From: Thiemannella venezuelensis | GTDB taxonomy: Bacteria; Actinomycetota; Actinomycetes; Streptosporangiales; Streptosporangiaceae | Reading direction: 5' to 3' | Length of the DNA stretch: 64,000 bases | Assembly: GCF_014203605.1 (NCBI RefSeq) | Contig: NZ_JACHJJ010000023.1 | Location: forward strand, 91,916-155,915 | Part shown: in pieces, positions 18,297 to 26,706 of the stretch | How positions within the stretch are numbered: position 1 is the first letter of the stretch | How the letters are laid out: every line of letters begins with the position of its first letter | The notes under the pieces: generated by a model | The model's input: the letters and a program-made list of their open reading frames with translations, nothing else | Databases searched by the model: none | Told to the model about the DNA's origin: nothing | Position numbers and translations under genes: made by a program

Positions 18297-18325
18297 TTGT
18301 TCAACTGACATTGTCAGGTGAACAA
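18297..18325. promoter_or_regulatory. TetR-type operator in the tetR/araC divergent region
   Basis: The two arms are TTGTTCAACTGACA and the complement of TTGTTCACCTGACAA, giving 13 of 14 paired positions around the centre. The length and symmetry are those of a TetR dimer-pair site. Confidence 0.7.
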
Positions 18326-18484
18326 ATCGCGTCTACGGTGGGAGCACGATGACCGGTCAGCCCGTGGCTCGCTGACCCGTGACGACCCGGAGCAACGCGT
18401 GAAGAGCATTCGATCCGATGCCCGTCCCGCTCGGCTCGCGCCGTACCGTGCGGGCTTGTGGCCTGCCACACCGGAGGTCTTGTG

Positions 18485-19453
18485 GTGATGGTGGAGACTG
18501 GGGAGCGCCTGCACATGGACGGGCCGATCACCCCCGAGTGTGTCCGGGCGTGGAACAACGCCTACGTGTCGAGTCGCATGGCCGATTCGGTGTGGTTCCC
18601 GAAGCAGCTCACGTCGTTTCGCGGACGGTTTCGGCGGCGCACGCTGCAAGACCTCGTTCTGGTCGATGTCGAAGCCGATCCCTTCGGCGTCCGCTTCACG
18701 GGTGACTCGCCGGTGACCCAGTACATCGGAGTGTCGGTGAACACGCGCACGTTCAGCGAGCGAGTCGTGTTCGGTGACCACCGGGAGTACGTGGTGTCGG
18801 CACCGGTCGAGGTCTGGGACGCCACGACGTTGGTGGAGTCCGAGATCCTCGGCCCGATGTCGCAGACCGTGGTACTCGTTCCGAAGCCGGCACTGCACAT
18901 GTCGAGAAGCAACTCCCTGATCCTGGACGAGGCGGTGATCGAGGGGGACCAGGCCACACTGCGTCTCCTGCGCGGGGTGCTCCTTACCATCGCGGCCGAG
19001 GCCGACCGGCTCAGCCCCACCGCCATCAGTGCAGCGCGCAACGTCGTCGTCGAACTCCTGCTCAGCGCGGTGCAGGAGTATCGCCAGCCGTCAAAAGCGG
19101 CAGTCAGCGAGAGCATGCGCCTGTCGGTGAGCCGGTGGATCGACGACCACCTCCATCTCGGTCATGTCCTGCCGGCCCGGGCCGCCGAGCAGCACGGAAT
19201 CTCCGTACGCTCGCTGCATCGCCTGTTCGCCGACTCGGACGAGAGCTTCGGCTCCCTGGTGCGCCGGCGCCGGTTGGAGCGTGCCTACCGCGACCTGCTG
19301 CATACCGGCGACATGGTCCAGACCATCGCCATGCGCTGGGGCTACGCCGATGCGAGCCACTTCATCAATGACTTCAAACGGGTGTACGGCAGCACCCCGG
19401 CCTCCTACCGGAAGGTGTGGCAGAAGGTACCTGACCGCGACGCCGGGGCGTGA
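18485..19453 (+). CDS. AraC-family transcriptional regulator (FeaR-like)
   Basis: An N-terminal ligand-binding domain of the AraC_binding_2 type (FRGRFRRRTLQDLVLVDVEAD...) precedes a C-terminal double helix-turn-helix: RAAEQHGISVRSLHRLF and TIAMRWGYADASHFINDFKR, then YGSTPASYR. Such FeaR/ThcR-like proteins usually activate amine, aldehyde or monooxygenase gene sets. Start is GTG 18485 or ATG 18488, just after GGAGG at 18473-18477. It is the only AraC-type activator in the window, hence a candidate reader of the two-box motif upstream of the island genes; that link is inference. Confidence 0.88.
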   Translation: MMVETGERLHMDGPITPECVRAWNNAYVSSRMADSVWFPKQLTSFRGRFRRRTLQDLVLVDVEADPFGVRFTGDSPVTQYIGVSVNTRTFSERVVFGDHREYVVSAPVEVWDATTLVESEILGPMSQTVVLVPKPALHMSRSNSLILDEAVIEGDQATLRLLRGVLLTIAAEADRLSPTAISAARNVVVELLLSAVQEYRQPSKAAVSESMRLSVSRWIDDHLHLGHVLPARAAEQHGISVRSLHRLFADSDESFGSLVRRRRLERAYRDLLHTGDMVQTIAMRWGYADASHFINDFKRVYGSTPASYRKVWQKVPDRDAGA

Positions 19454-19769
19454 CACGGGCAGTCGATGGAGTCACGGTGAAGCAGTTCGACGGCATTGTG
19501 TGAGCGCGCGTGGCGCGCCAAGGCATTGATGATGATGTGACCTTCAACGTGTGCGGCAGGCTGCATCCGCGCAGTTGTCTTCAGCTGGAGCGGGGAATCA
19601 TGCCCGGCGGCGGGAAGGTGGGCTTAGGTCCCCACCGCAGAGCGTTTCCTGAACGCCCTCGGGCAGGCCGAATGTCTGCTAGGGATGAACACCGGCACCG
19701 AATCCCCATCCTCGCCGTCGGGATCCTCAGGCGTAGAAACGACGACAGACCTCGGATGCGGCCACACTT

Positions 19770-19928
19770 CGATACGAACGCTGCATTCTCATAGATGGCG
19801 AACGTCATCAGGATCAGCACGGTGCAGACCGTGGTCACGTCATTGGTGGCGGAGATTCCATCAAGCCGCGGCATCCGCACGTCCATCAACACGACGTCGG
19901 GTCGCAGATGCCGGGCCATGGTCGGCAC
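19770..19928 (-). pseudogene. Response-regulator receiver-domain remnant
   Basis: The minus strand reads ARHLRPDVVLMDVRMPRLDGI, with the phosphorylatable Asp of a NarL-type receiver domain, then degenerates after VCTVLILMTF. Both the start of the receiver and the whole output domain are missing. It abuts the 3' end of mftF, marking a recombination boundary of the cluster. The rest of 19454-19770 holds nothing recognisable. Confidence 0.6.
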
Positions 19929-21395
19929 CTACCTGATCTCCGCTCGCCGGACGTCGGTTGACCGCTCGTGGTGACTGTGAGTTCCCTTCCAGCGGATGTC
20001 GGGCAGGAGTGCTCGCAGTGAGCGGCCCTTGAACGCGCCGTACCAGACACCGCACCCGTAGGCGACGTCGTCCAGACGGCGGGCGATGGCGAAACGGAAC
20101 GGGTCGAGGTGGGCCTTGGTACGGCGAAAGTCGACGACCGTATCGAAAAGGGCGGCGGCGGCCACGGCCCGGCGCATGCGACGGGACAACAGGCAGCCGA
20201 TCGCGGCCAGCGGCCACCAGTGGCGCAGGAGCAGAGCCTTGAGCTGCCAGGTCGCCGCGAGGGCGCGGTCGAAGGTGAGGACGGCGCCGAGCCGGACAGG
20301 GCGCTCGGTGTTGCGGACCTTGCTCGACAGGCGCAAGGTGGCCGCGGCGAAGATGAGCGCGGCGGCCGGCAGGGACCATCGGCGTTGCAGGAGAAGAGCC
20401 GCGGCGAAGGCGGCACTCCACGGGGTGACGATGGCGGGGGCGACATCACGGCCGTGCCGCTGGGCGAGCAGGTCGGCTCCGGTGCCGTAGAAGGCCTTGC
20501 GCCTGAGCCAGTCGGGGATGGCGGTGCGGTGTTCGTGATGGACGATCGCGGCCGGTTCGTAGCGGACCCGGTGGCCTTCACCGGCCAGTCGCCAGGCGAG
20601 GTCGACGTCCTCGCCGACGCGCATGCCGGCGCTGAAGCCGGATCCGAGAGCGTCGACTCTGGCGAGCAGGCAGGCACTGGGCACCCAGGAGACGGGCGCA
20701 CGGGGGCGGACGATGCCAGGATGCACGCCGAGGTCGAGGGAGGAGCGGGCGTCCTCGTAGCGTCCGACCCACCGGTCCCGGCCGGGCAGGCGCAGTCCCA
20801 GCACGCGCGGGGCGACCATGGCCACGCGCGGGTCATGGAAGTGCCGCAGCAGGAGTGGCAGAGCGTCGGGCTCGAGGACCACGTCGTCATCGGCGAAGGC
20901 GACATAAGGAGTGGTGACCCGTTTCAATCCCTCGTTACGGGCGGTGGCGGGACCCATGTTCCGTTTCAGGGCGACGAGTTCGGCGCGGTGGCGGGCCACG
21001 ACGTCGGCGATGGCGGCAGGAGCGAGTGATGCGTCATCCACGACGATCACGTGGTGCCGGTCACCGATGCAGGTGAGCAGTCTGTCCAGGGCGGCGGGCC
21101 GGTCGCGGACGGGAATCACGACCGTCACCTGTGCCGGGTCGAGGTCGGGCAGGTCGGCCACGATGGGATCGGCCAGACCGCCTTCGATCAACCGGTCGGC
21201 GAGCAGGGCGGAGGAGCGGTCACGGACGCGGATGGTGCGCTCGTGGAGGTAATCGCCGGCGGCCGGGGACAGGCGGATCATGCGGGTCGGAGCCCCGCCG
21301 ACCAGTGTGCGTCCCTGGTCGCGGACGCGCACGTGCCGGTTCAGCCGGACGGTGAAGCCGGTCGGCAGCAGGCCGGCGTCGCGGATGCTGGTCAT
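19929..21395 (-). CDS. mftF: Mycofactocin glycosyltransferase MftF
   Basis: This 488-residue GT2-type enzyme adds beta-1,4-linked glucose units to premycofactocin. The N-terminal ~80 residues match MftF (GFTVRLNRHVRVRDQGRTLVGG). The GT-A domain follows: VTVVIPVRDRPAALDRLL, VVDDAS, NEGLKR, FADDDV (DxD-type metal site), then GEDVDLAWRLAGEGHRVRYEP. Several hydrophobic segments near the C terminus suit membrane association. ATG 21395 has a GGAGGAG site. It is last in the mftA-BC-D-E-F series. A 25-codon frame ending in an ATGA overlap precedes it. Confidence 0.9.
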   Translation of the reverse strand: MTSIRDAGLLPTGFTVRLNRHVRVRDQGRTLVGGAPTRMIRLSPAAGDYLHERTIRVRDRSSALLADRLIEGGLADPIVADLPDLDPAQVTVVIPVRDRPAALDRLLTCIGDRHHVIVVDDASLAPAAIADVVARHRAELVALKRNMGPATARNEGLKRVTTPYVAFADDDVVLEPDALPLLLRHFHDPRVAMVAPRVLGLRLPGRDRWVGRYEDARSSLDLGVHPGIVRPRAPVSWVPSACLLARVDALGSGFSAGMRVGEDVDLAWRLAGEGHRVRYEPAAIVHHEHRTAIPDWLRRKAFYGTGADLLAQRHGRDVAPAIVTPWSAAFAAALLLQRRWSLPAAALIFAAATLRLSSKVRNTERPVRLGAVLTFDRALAATWQLKALLLRHWWPLAAIGCLLSRRMRRAVAAAALFDTVVDFRRTKAHLDPFRFAIARRLDDVAYGCGVWYGAFKGRSLRALLPDIRWKGTHSHHERSTDVRRAEIR

Positions 21396-21485
21396 GGGAG
21401 GACTCCTCCATCGGCCGAGTGGTAGCCCTGCAGGCACAGGGCGCGGATGGCTGCGATGCCGGTCATGGGGCGGTCCTGGTCGTGC

Positions 21486-22202
21486 TCACGTCTGACATGG
21501 CACCGCGCGGAGGTGCATCAGGCAGCCGTTTTGATCTACGTGACCGTCGCTGATCCTGGCTGCCACGTCCTCGGCCATTCGATCGAACAGGCGCTGCCCT
21601 TCCTGCGCCGAGGCGGCGGTGGGATCCCCGAGCACTCCCGAGGGCGACACGCCGGCGATGCCCCGGGCGATGATGTCCGGCATGAGGCGGGGGAGGGGAG
21701 TGAGGTTGCCGGGCTTCGCGCATGTCAGGTCCACAAGGTGGGGGGCCAGGTGCAGCATGAGCGAGGTCTCGCTGCGTCCCGCGTGTGCGTCGGCGCCGTC
21801 GGCGGCGCACGGAACCCACGCCACATGATGACGTTCGGACCGTAGCTGTGTGACGGCGGCGACCAGGCCGCGCACGTTTCCGCCGTGCCCATTGACGATC
21901 ACGATGCGTCCGGCCCACAGTGATATGGACCGGACGAGCTCGATCGACAGGAACCGCAGAGCCTCCGTACCGAGCGACATGGTGCCAGGGAAGCCCTGGT
22001 GCTCGCCGCTGGCGCCGTAGGCGAGAGCGGGGGCGATCATCACCGGAGCGGCCAGGCGAGCCGCGCAGGCCTGTGCGACCGCGGCAGCGATCGTGGTGTC
22101 GGTGTGGAGCGGCAGATGCGGGCCGTGCTGCTCGGTCGACCCGAGGGGGACCAGGACGGTGGGCGATGACGGCAGCGCGGGCCAGGGCAGGTCTGCTGAC
22201 AC
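21486..22202 (-). CDS. mftE: Mycofactocin precursor peptidase MftE (creatininase family)
   Basis: MftE cuts the MftC-modified MftA to release the C-terminal Val-Tyr-derived AHDP moiety. The 238-residue protein shows the creatininase metal site: LVPLGSTEQHGPHLPLHTDT (Glu, His, Asp), IVNGHGGN and the later HAGRSETSLML with the second Glu. The N terminus is short: a GTG at 22202, two bases past the mftD stop, is the only sensible start, and its upstream AAAGG is very close. It is translationally coupled to mftD. Confidence 0.9.
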   Translation of the reverse strand: MSADLPWPALPSSPTVLVPLGSTEQHGPHLPLHTDTTIAAAVAQACAARLAAPVMIAPALAYGASGEHQGFPGTMSLGTEALRFLSIELVRSISLWAGRIVIVNGHGGNVRGLVAAVTQLRSERHHVAWVPCAADGADAHAGRSETSLMLHLAPHLVDLTCAKPGNLTPLPRLMPDIIARGIAGVSPSGVLGDPTAASAQEGQRLFDRMAEDVAARISDGHVDQNGCLMHLRAVPCQT

Positions 22203-22204
22203 CT

Positions 22205-23374
22205 TTAGCTGCCGATCTCCCGGGTGAAGCCGGGCGGGATCACCACGTCGGACGGCCGCAGGTCGCGGACGGATGCGTGGCCGAGGCCCAGCAGCGCCGA
22301 GTCGATCCCGTTGCGCAGGACGTCGAGCACGTTCTCCACCCCGGCCTGGCCGTTGGCTGCCAGCCCCCACAGGTAGGCCCGCCCGATCATGACCGCCCGC
22401 GCACCGAGCGCCAATGCCTTGACCACATCGCTACCACGCCGGACGCCTCCGTCCAGCAGCACCTCGACCTGTGAGCCGACCGCCTCGGCGATGGCCGGCA
22501 GCAGCCGGATGCTGGCCGGGATGCCATCCAGGTTGTTGCCCCCGTGATTGGACACCGAGATCGCGGTGGCTCCGGCATCCACGGCCCGGCGGGCGTCATC
22601 CAGGCGGCCGATGCCTTTGATCATGAACGGGCCGTCCCACCGTTCCCGCATCCATTCGACGTCTTCCCAGGTGGGGGGCGGTGTCTGCATCCATGTTCCA
22701 TAGGCGCCGAAGAACGTCGGGGGCGTTTGCCCGGCCGGGACCACGTTGGGCACCGCCAGGTCGGGCAGGCGGCCGGATCTGACGAAGTCAAGGAGCCAAC
22801 CTGGCCGGGCCAGCGCCTGAGGTGCCAGCTTGACCATCGCCTTGAGGTCCAGCCGGTCGGGAATCCACGGGCTGCCCCAGTCGCGGCCGTGGGAGAACGT
22901 CCAGTCCAGTGTCACGATCAGGCCTTTGACGCCGGCGGCCCGGGCACGCTCCATCTCCGCCGTCATGGACTCCTTGGTGCCCATCCAGTACATCTGGAAG
23001 AAGGTCTGGGGGTTGGCCGTGACGACCTCCTCGACCGGCTTGCTGGCGAAGTTGCTCAGCCCCATGATCGTCCCGCGGGCGGCGGCCGCGCGCGCGACCG
23101 CCACCTCGGCGTCCGGATGCACGGCCTGCACGCCGGTGGGCGAGATGAGCACCGGCAGCGACACGGGCTGGCCCATCACGGTGGTGGACAGGTCACGCTT
23201 GGCGGGCAGGTCCGCGACATGGGGCACGAAACCGAGCTCGGCGAAGGCGCCCACGTTGTCGCGATAGGTCACGCCTTTCTCCGAGCCGGCCAGCAGCGCC
23301 GAGTACACCGACCTGGGCAGGCGGCGCCGGGCCCTGCTCTGCGCGGCGGCCACCGTTTCGAACCAAGCAGCCAT
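22205..23374 (-). CDS. mftD: MftD, FMN-dependent alpha-hydroxy-acid-dehydrogenase-type enzyme
   Basis: MftD oxidatively deaminates AHDP to premycofactocin, giving the redox-active alpha-keto amide. The 389-residue length fits. The FMN-binding (beta/alpha)8 fold is seen in PVLISPTGVQAVHPDAE, SNFASKPVEEV, QMYWMGTKESM, GLIVTLDWTFSHGRDWG, KGIGRLDDARRAVDAGATAISVSNHGGNNLD (catalytic His in SNHGG) and VLLDGGVRRGSDVVKALALGA. Its ATG overlaps the mftBC stop by one base (TGATG), so the two are coupled. Confidence 0.93.
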   Translation of the reverse strand: MAAWFETVAAAQSRARRRLPRSVYSALLAGSEKGVTYRDNVGAFAELGFVPHVADLPAKRDLSTTVMGQPVSLPVLISPTGVQAVHPDAEVAVARAAAARGTIMGLSNFASKPVEEVVTANPQTFFQMYWMGTKESMTAEMERARAAGVKGLIVTLDWTFSHGRDWGSPWIPDRLDLKAMVKLAPQALARPGWLLDFVRSGRLPDLAVPNVVPAGQTPPTFFGAYGTWMQTPPPTWEDVEWMRERWDGPFMIKGIGRLDDARRAVDAGATAISVSNHGGNNLDGIPASIRLLPAIAEAVGSQVEVLLDGGVRRGSDVVKALALGARAVMIGRAYLWGLAANGQAGVENVLDVLRNGIDSALLGLGHASVRDLRPSDVVIPPGFTREIGS

Positions 23375-24897
23375 CACAAACCTCGTTCCGAAGAGACGAC
23401 CAACCCGGCCAGAGGGCTCTCCGCGCAGGCGCGCACCGGCGGAGCGGCGGGGCGTGGGCCGATCTGTACCGGGACACGGCGGGAGTGGTCCTGGCTGGGA
23501 CGGGGCACCGTCCGCCCGGCCGCGGCCAGCGCGTCGGCCGCGTGCCCCTGCACGCATTCGGGATCGGGCCCGTCCAGCGGCAGGCCGGTGAAGAACTTCG
23601 CCGCCATGCACCCGCCCCGGCAGGAGTCGAAGAAGGCGCATCCCGTACAGGCACCGGAGGTCTGCGGCGAACGCAGCTCCGTGAACAGCTCTGACTCGCG
23701 CCACACCTGGGCGAACCCTCCCGCCGACAGCAGATTGCCCGCGTGGAAGCGGTCGTGAATCGCGAACGGGCACGCGTACACGTCTCCGATCGGATCGATC
23801 AGGCACACCACCCGGCCCGCGCCGCACAGGTTCAGCCCGGGCAGCGACTCGCCATAGCCGGCCAGATGGAAGAACGAGTCACCGGTCAGCACGTCCTCAC
23901 CCGACCTCAGCAGCCATTCGTACAGATCACGCTGCTGTTCAGCCGTCGGGTGCAGATCGTCCCACACATCCGCGCCGCGCCCCGAGGGGCGCAACCGGGT
24001 GAGCCGGAGCGTCGCTCCACGCTCATCCGCGATCGCCTTGAAGTCATCGAGCTGGCCTGCGTTCTCACGGGTGACGACCACCGACAGCTTCGCGTTCTCG
24101 AAGCCGGCGGCGGCCAGGTTGTCCAGTGCCCGCATCGCCGTCGCGTACGAACCAGGGCCCCGCACCCGGTCGTTCACCTCGGCCGTGGCGCCATCCAGGG
24201 ACACCTGCACGTCGACATAGTCGGTGGCCGCCAGGTGCCGGGCCCGCTCGGGCGTGAGGCGCACTCCGTTGGTCGAGAACTTCACCCCGACCCGGCGGCT
24301 CACCGCGTAGTCCAGCAGGTGCCAGAAGTCCGGCCGGATCGTCGGTTCCCCGCCGCCGATGTTGACGTAGAAAACCTGCATGGCCTGCAGCTCGTCGATC
24401 ACCGCCTCGCACTGTCGTGTGCTCAGCTCGCGGGGGTCTCGCCGTCCCGACGAGGAAAGACAGTGCACGCACGACAGATTGCAGGCGTAGGTGAGTTCCC
24501 AGGTCAGGCAGATCGGGGCGGCAAGGCCGTATTCGAACCGCTTGACGAGCCCTCCGCTGGCCGTACCGGTCCTGCCTGCTGCCGGCTGCGCGTCCGGGCT
24601 CGTGTTCGACTGTGTGCGTGGGGTGCCGGACGTACGGCGTCTGATCATGTCGGCGGCGGCCAGGCCGCGCAGCGCGGAGGAATAAGCGGGCCACTGCTCC
24701 GGGGATACCCCCGCCAGGACCAGTGCGGCACGAGCGTCGGGCTGATCGGCGAGCGCAGTGACGACGGATACCAGCTCCGGGCGTTTGATGAAGGACAAAC
24801 GCCGGTTGCCGAAGTGGTAAGCCAGTGCTCCGAACGGCTCCGGCCGCAATGCCACACTGGGAGACAGCTCCCAGGCGTCATTCAACAAATTTGTCAT
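23374..24897 (-). CDS. mftBC: Fused MftB-MftC: RRE chaperone plus radical SAM maturase
   Basis: One 507-residue frame encodes what are normally two proteins. Residues ~1-88 are MftB (LSPSVALRPEPFGALAYHF, RRLSFIKRPELVSVV), the PqqD-like domain that binds the MftA leader. A Ser/Thr/Pro/Gly-rich linker spans ~89-117. Residues ~118-480 are MftC, with the [4Fe-4S] motif CNLSCVHC (C139, C143, C146), GGGEPT for SAM binding, and SPASM-type cysteines (CGAGRVVC, CPF, CTGCAFFDSCRGGC). MftC decarboxylates the terminal Tyr of MftA and joins it to Val. No stop or frameshift breaks the fusion. The start lies 18 bases after the mftA stop. Confidence 0.93.
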   Translation of the reverse strand: MTNLLNDAWELSPSVALRPEPFGALAYHFGNRRLSFIKRPELVSVVTALADQPDARAALVLAGVSPEQWPAYSSALRGLAAADMIRRRTSGTPRTQSNTSPDAQPAAGRTGTASGGLVKRFEYGLAAPICLTWELTYACNLSCVHCLSSSGRRDPRELSTRQCEAVIDELQAMQVFYVNIGGGEPTIRPDFWHLLDYAVSRRVGVKFSTNGVRLTPERARHLAATDYVDVQVSLDGATAEVNDRVRGPGSYATAMRALDNLAAAGFENAKLSVVVTRENAGQLDDFKAIADERGATLRLTRLRPSGRGADVWDDLHPTAEQQRDLYEWLLRSGEDVLTGDSFFHLAGYGESLPGLNLCGAGRVVCLIDPIGDVYACPFAIHDRFHAGNLLSAGGFAQVWRESELFTELRSPQTSGACTGCAFFDSCRGGCMAAKFFTGLPLDGPDPECVQGHAADALAAAGRTVPRPSQDHSRRVPVQIGPRPAAPPVRACAESPLAGLVVSSERGL

Positions 24898-24915
24898 CGC
24901 GTAGTCCGATCCTGG

Positions 24916-25035
24916 CTAGTAAACGCCGCACATGCCATCGATCGACACATCTTCGAGCAGCATGTCCTCTGTGAGCACTTCAGACTCCTGAGTGGTCTGC
25001 TCGGGGTGGTCGTTTGCGCTGATCGAGTCGTTCAT
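24916..25035 (-). CDS. mftA: Mycofactocin precursor peptide MftA
   Basis: This 39-residue ribosomal peptide begins MNDSISANDHPEQ, has the leader segment ESEVLTEDMLLEDVS, and ends in the diagnostic core IDGMCGVY. The terminal Val-Tyr is cross-linked by MftC and becomes mycofactocin. A strong AGGAGG ribosome site lies 5 bases before the ATG at 25035. The promoter region and the first ~15 codons are part of a 271-bp perfect duplication found again upstream of the SDR at 25643-26479. Confidence 0.96.
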   Translation of the reverse strand: MNDSISANDHPEQTTQESEVLTEDMLLEDVSIDGMCGVY

Positions 25036-25262
25036 GACTCCTCCTCGGTGAATGGCGTTGCGGCGCCGTGGCATTTCGGCCTTGCCGGGTGGTCGTTTCA
25101 GGTGATGGGGCAGGGTGGGGGCGAGAGGGCTGTCTTCGGGAGGGATTATCGGCGCGGGGCCTCCTGAGGAGGGTCACGACAGAGCGTCAGGAATCGACCC
25201 TGCCAGTTCGGCCGCCCGAGGCATTGAGTCCGAGCGCCACCCGCTTGAAACGAACTGCCAGC
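24992..25262. repeat. 271-bp direct repeat, copy 1 (mftA promoter and leader start)
   Basis: Identical at every base to 26436-26706. It covers the first 44 bases of mftA, its ribosome site, the ~225-bp region upstream and the two-box motif. Weaker similarity continues past the left edge to about 24953, through the LLE codons of MftA. Confidence 0.97.
25194..25239 (-). promoter_or_regulatory. Two-box motif upstream of mftA
   Basis: Box 1 TGGCGCTCGGACTCAATG (25222-25239, minus strand) and box 2 GGCAGGGTCGA about 17 bases downstream. It is oriented toward mftA, ~160 bases before its start. Same spacing as the other island sites. Confidence 0.75.
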
Positions 25263-25326
25263 TTGGGCTTGATCCGGTTTGACGGACATCCGAGATCAGG
25301 GGCTCGTCCCGCAAAGGATGTCCATG

Positions 25327-25530
25327 ATGGAGCACATGGCAGGGGAGGGAAGAAAACCGCGTCCTCGCCGCTCGGCTGCCCGTGAGTTCACAGCCGAGAT
25401 CGTCAAGCTGCACCGGCGCGGTGCACAAGGTGGAAGCGGCTGAGCAGATCGCTGGTACAACGTGCAGCGCCCGCACAGCAGCCTGGGCTGCCGTAGCCCG
25501 GCCGGCTATGAGACCGCCTGCGCGATCTGA
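25327..25530 (+). pseudogene. IS3-family transposase remnant (OrfA start joined to OrfB end)
   Basis: From ATG 25327 the frame reads [19 protein letters not shown] then KLHRRG, an IS3 OrfA N terminus, and stops at once. In another frame WYNVQRPHSSLG followed by SPAGYETA ends at 25530, the C terminus of an IS3 OrfB. Almost the whole element in between is deleted. It lies between the mftA promoter and the SDR, at the site where the cluster was rearranged. Confidence 0.7.
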
Positions 25531-25642
25531 CCACCACAACGGTGGTGTCCGTCGAAGCGGAACAAGCTCAGCCCCGTTGAGATATGGCGTGAATGCACTG
25601 ATCACCAGACAGTGCGGACACGCGTGATGGTGTGCTCGCCTT

Positions 25643-26479
25643 TCATCCGGCGAGGAGTCCGCCATCGACGGGGAACACCCCGCCGGTGGAATAGGCGGAA
25701 AGATCGGAGACGAGGAACACCACGAGCTTCGACACCTCTTCCGGCTCGGCGACGCGGCTGATCGGCTGGGACCACAGCCATGTGTCGAAGTCGAAGTACT
25801 CGTTCGTGGCGAAGTGCTCCATTTCGTGCTTCAGCATCTCTGTGTTCACCGCTGACGGGGCGATGGCGTTGACCCGGATATTCTCCTTCGCGTAGGTGAT
25901 GGCCATCGATCGTGTCAGCGCCACAACAGCGGCCTTGCTCGCCTGGTAGGCGGCATACCCCCACGTTCCCTTGACCGCCTGCACCGAGGCGGTGTTGACG
26001 ATCACACCACCGCCCGTCGCCTTCATCGCGGGAATCGCTGAGCGGCAACCTCGCAGGACGCCCCCCGCATTGGTCTCCATGACCAATGCCCACTCGGCGT
26101 CGGAGCACTCCTCCACCGCCGACACCTCGCAGACGCCGGCGTTGTTGACCAGGATGTCGAGCGAACCCTTGGTTTTGACGAGCTCCGCGACGACCTCATT
26201 CCACTGTGAGCTGTCCCGCACGTCCAATCGTGCGTAACCGGCCTGGTGACCCTGGTCCCGCAGCTCTTGCGCAACCGTCTTTCCCAGGTCGTCCAGGATG
26301 TCGGTGAGGAGCACGTATGCTCCCTCTTGTGCGAGGTGTTTCGCGTGGGAGGCGCCCTGTCCACGAGCGGCTCCTGTGACGATGGCGACCTTACCTTCGA
26401 GCAGCCTGTCCTTTGAGGGCACTTCGGACTCCTGGGTGGTCTGCTCGGGGTGGTCGTTTGCGCTGATCGAGTCGTTCAT
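25643..26479 (-). CDS. SDR oxidoreductase carrying the MftA leader at its N terminus
   Basis: Residues 1-20 are identical to MftA (MNDSISANDHPEQTTQESEV). They are followed by PSKDRLLEG where MftA has LTEDMLLED, and then by a normal mycofactocin-type SDR: GKVAIVTGAARGQGASHA (cofactor loop), DILVNNAGV, VIVNTASVQAV with YAAYQASKAA (YxxxK) and a C-terminal GGVFPVDGG. 278 residues in all. The start, ribosome site and promoter are those of mftA, copied by the 271-bp repeat. Usual family members begin near LLEGKVA, so the leader is an addition. Because MftB recognises this leader, the enzyme might dock on MftBC; that is inference. Confidence 0.88.
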   Translation of the reverse strand: MNDSISANDHPEQTTQESEVPSKDRLLEGKVAIVTGAARGQGASHAKHLAQEGAYVLLTDILDDLGKTVAQELRDQGHQAGYARLDVRDSSQWNEVVAELVKTKGSLDILVNNAGVCEVSAVEECSDAEWALVMETNAGGVLRGCRSAIPAMKATGGGVIVNTASVQAVKGTWGYAAYQASKAAVVALTRSMAITYAKENIRVNAIAPSAVNTEMLKHEMEHFATNEYFDFDTWLWSQPISRVAEPEEVSKLVVFLVSDLSAYSTGGVFPVDGGLLAG

Positions 26480-26706
26480 GACTCCTCCTCGGTGAATGGC
26501 GTTGCGGCGCCGTGGCATTTCGGCCTTGCCGGGTGGTCGTTTCAGGTGATGGGGCAGGGTGGGGGCGAGAGGGCTGTCTTCGGGAGGGATTATCGGCGCG
26601 GGGCCTCCTGAGGAGGGTCACGACAGAGCGTCAGGAATCGACCCTGCCAGTTCGGCCGCCCGAGGCATTGAGTCCGAGCGCCACCCGCTTGAAACGAACT
26701 GCCAGC
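26436..26706. repeat. 271-bp direct repeat, copy 2 (upstream of the leader-bearing SDR)
   Basis: Identical to 24992-25262. It supplies the SDR with the mftA promoter, two-box motif, ribosome site and leader codons. Its right edge falls inside the remnant of another SDR start codon region. Confidence 0.97.
26638..26683 (-). promoter_or_regulatory. Two-box motif upstream of the leader-bearing SDR
   Basis: Duplicate of the mftA site: box 1 at 26666-26683, box 2 at 26638-26648, ~160 bases before the SDR start. Not independent evidence for the motif, as it lies in the 271-bp repeat. Confidence 0.72.

Noticed and set aside
21392..21466. A 25-codon frame (MTGIAAIRALCLQGYHS...) whose TGA overlaps the mftF ATG
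   Set aside because: The overlap is suggestive of a coupling peptide, but it has no ribosome site and no known counterpart in mft clusters, so it is not called as a gene.
22205..23827. A longer MftD start upstream of 23374
   Set aside because: The added residues overlap the mftBC frame and are not protein-like; the ATG overlapping the mftBC stop gives the family's normal length.
25222..25239. Box 1 as a sigma-54 (-24/-12) promoter
   Set aside because: TGGCAC/TGGCGC recalls the -24 element, but the TTGC -12 element is missing at the right spacing and actinomycetes lack sigma-54.
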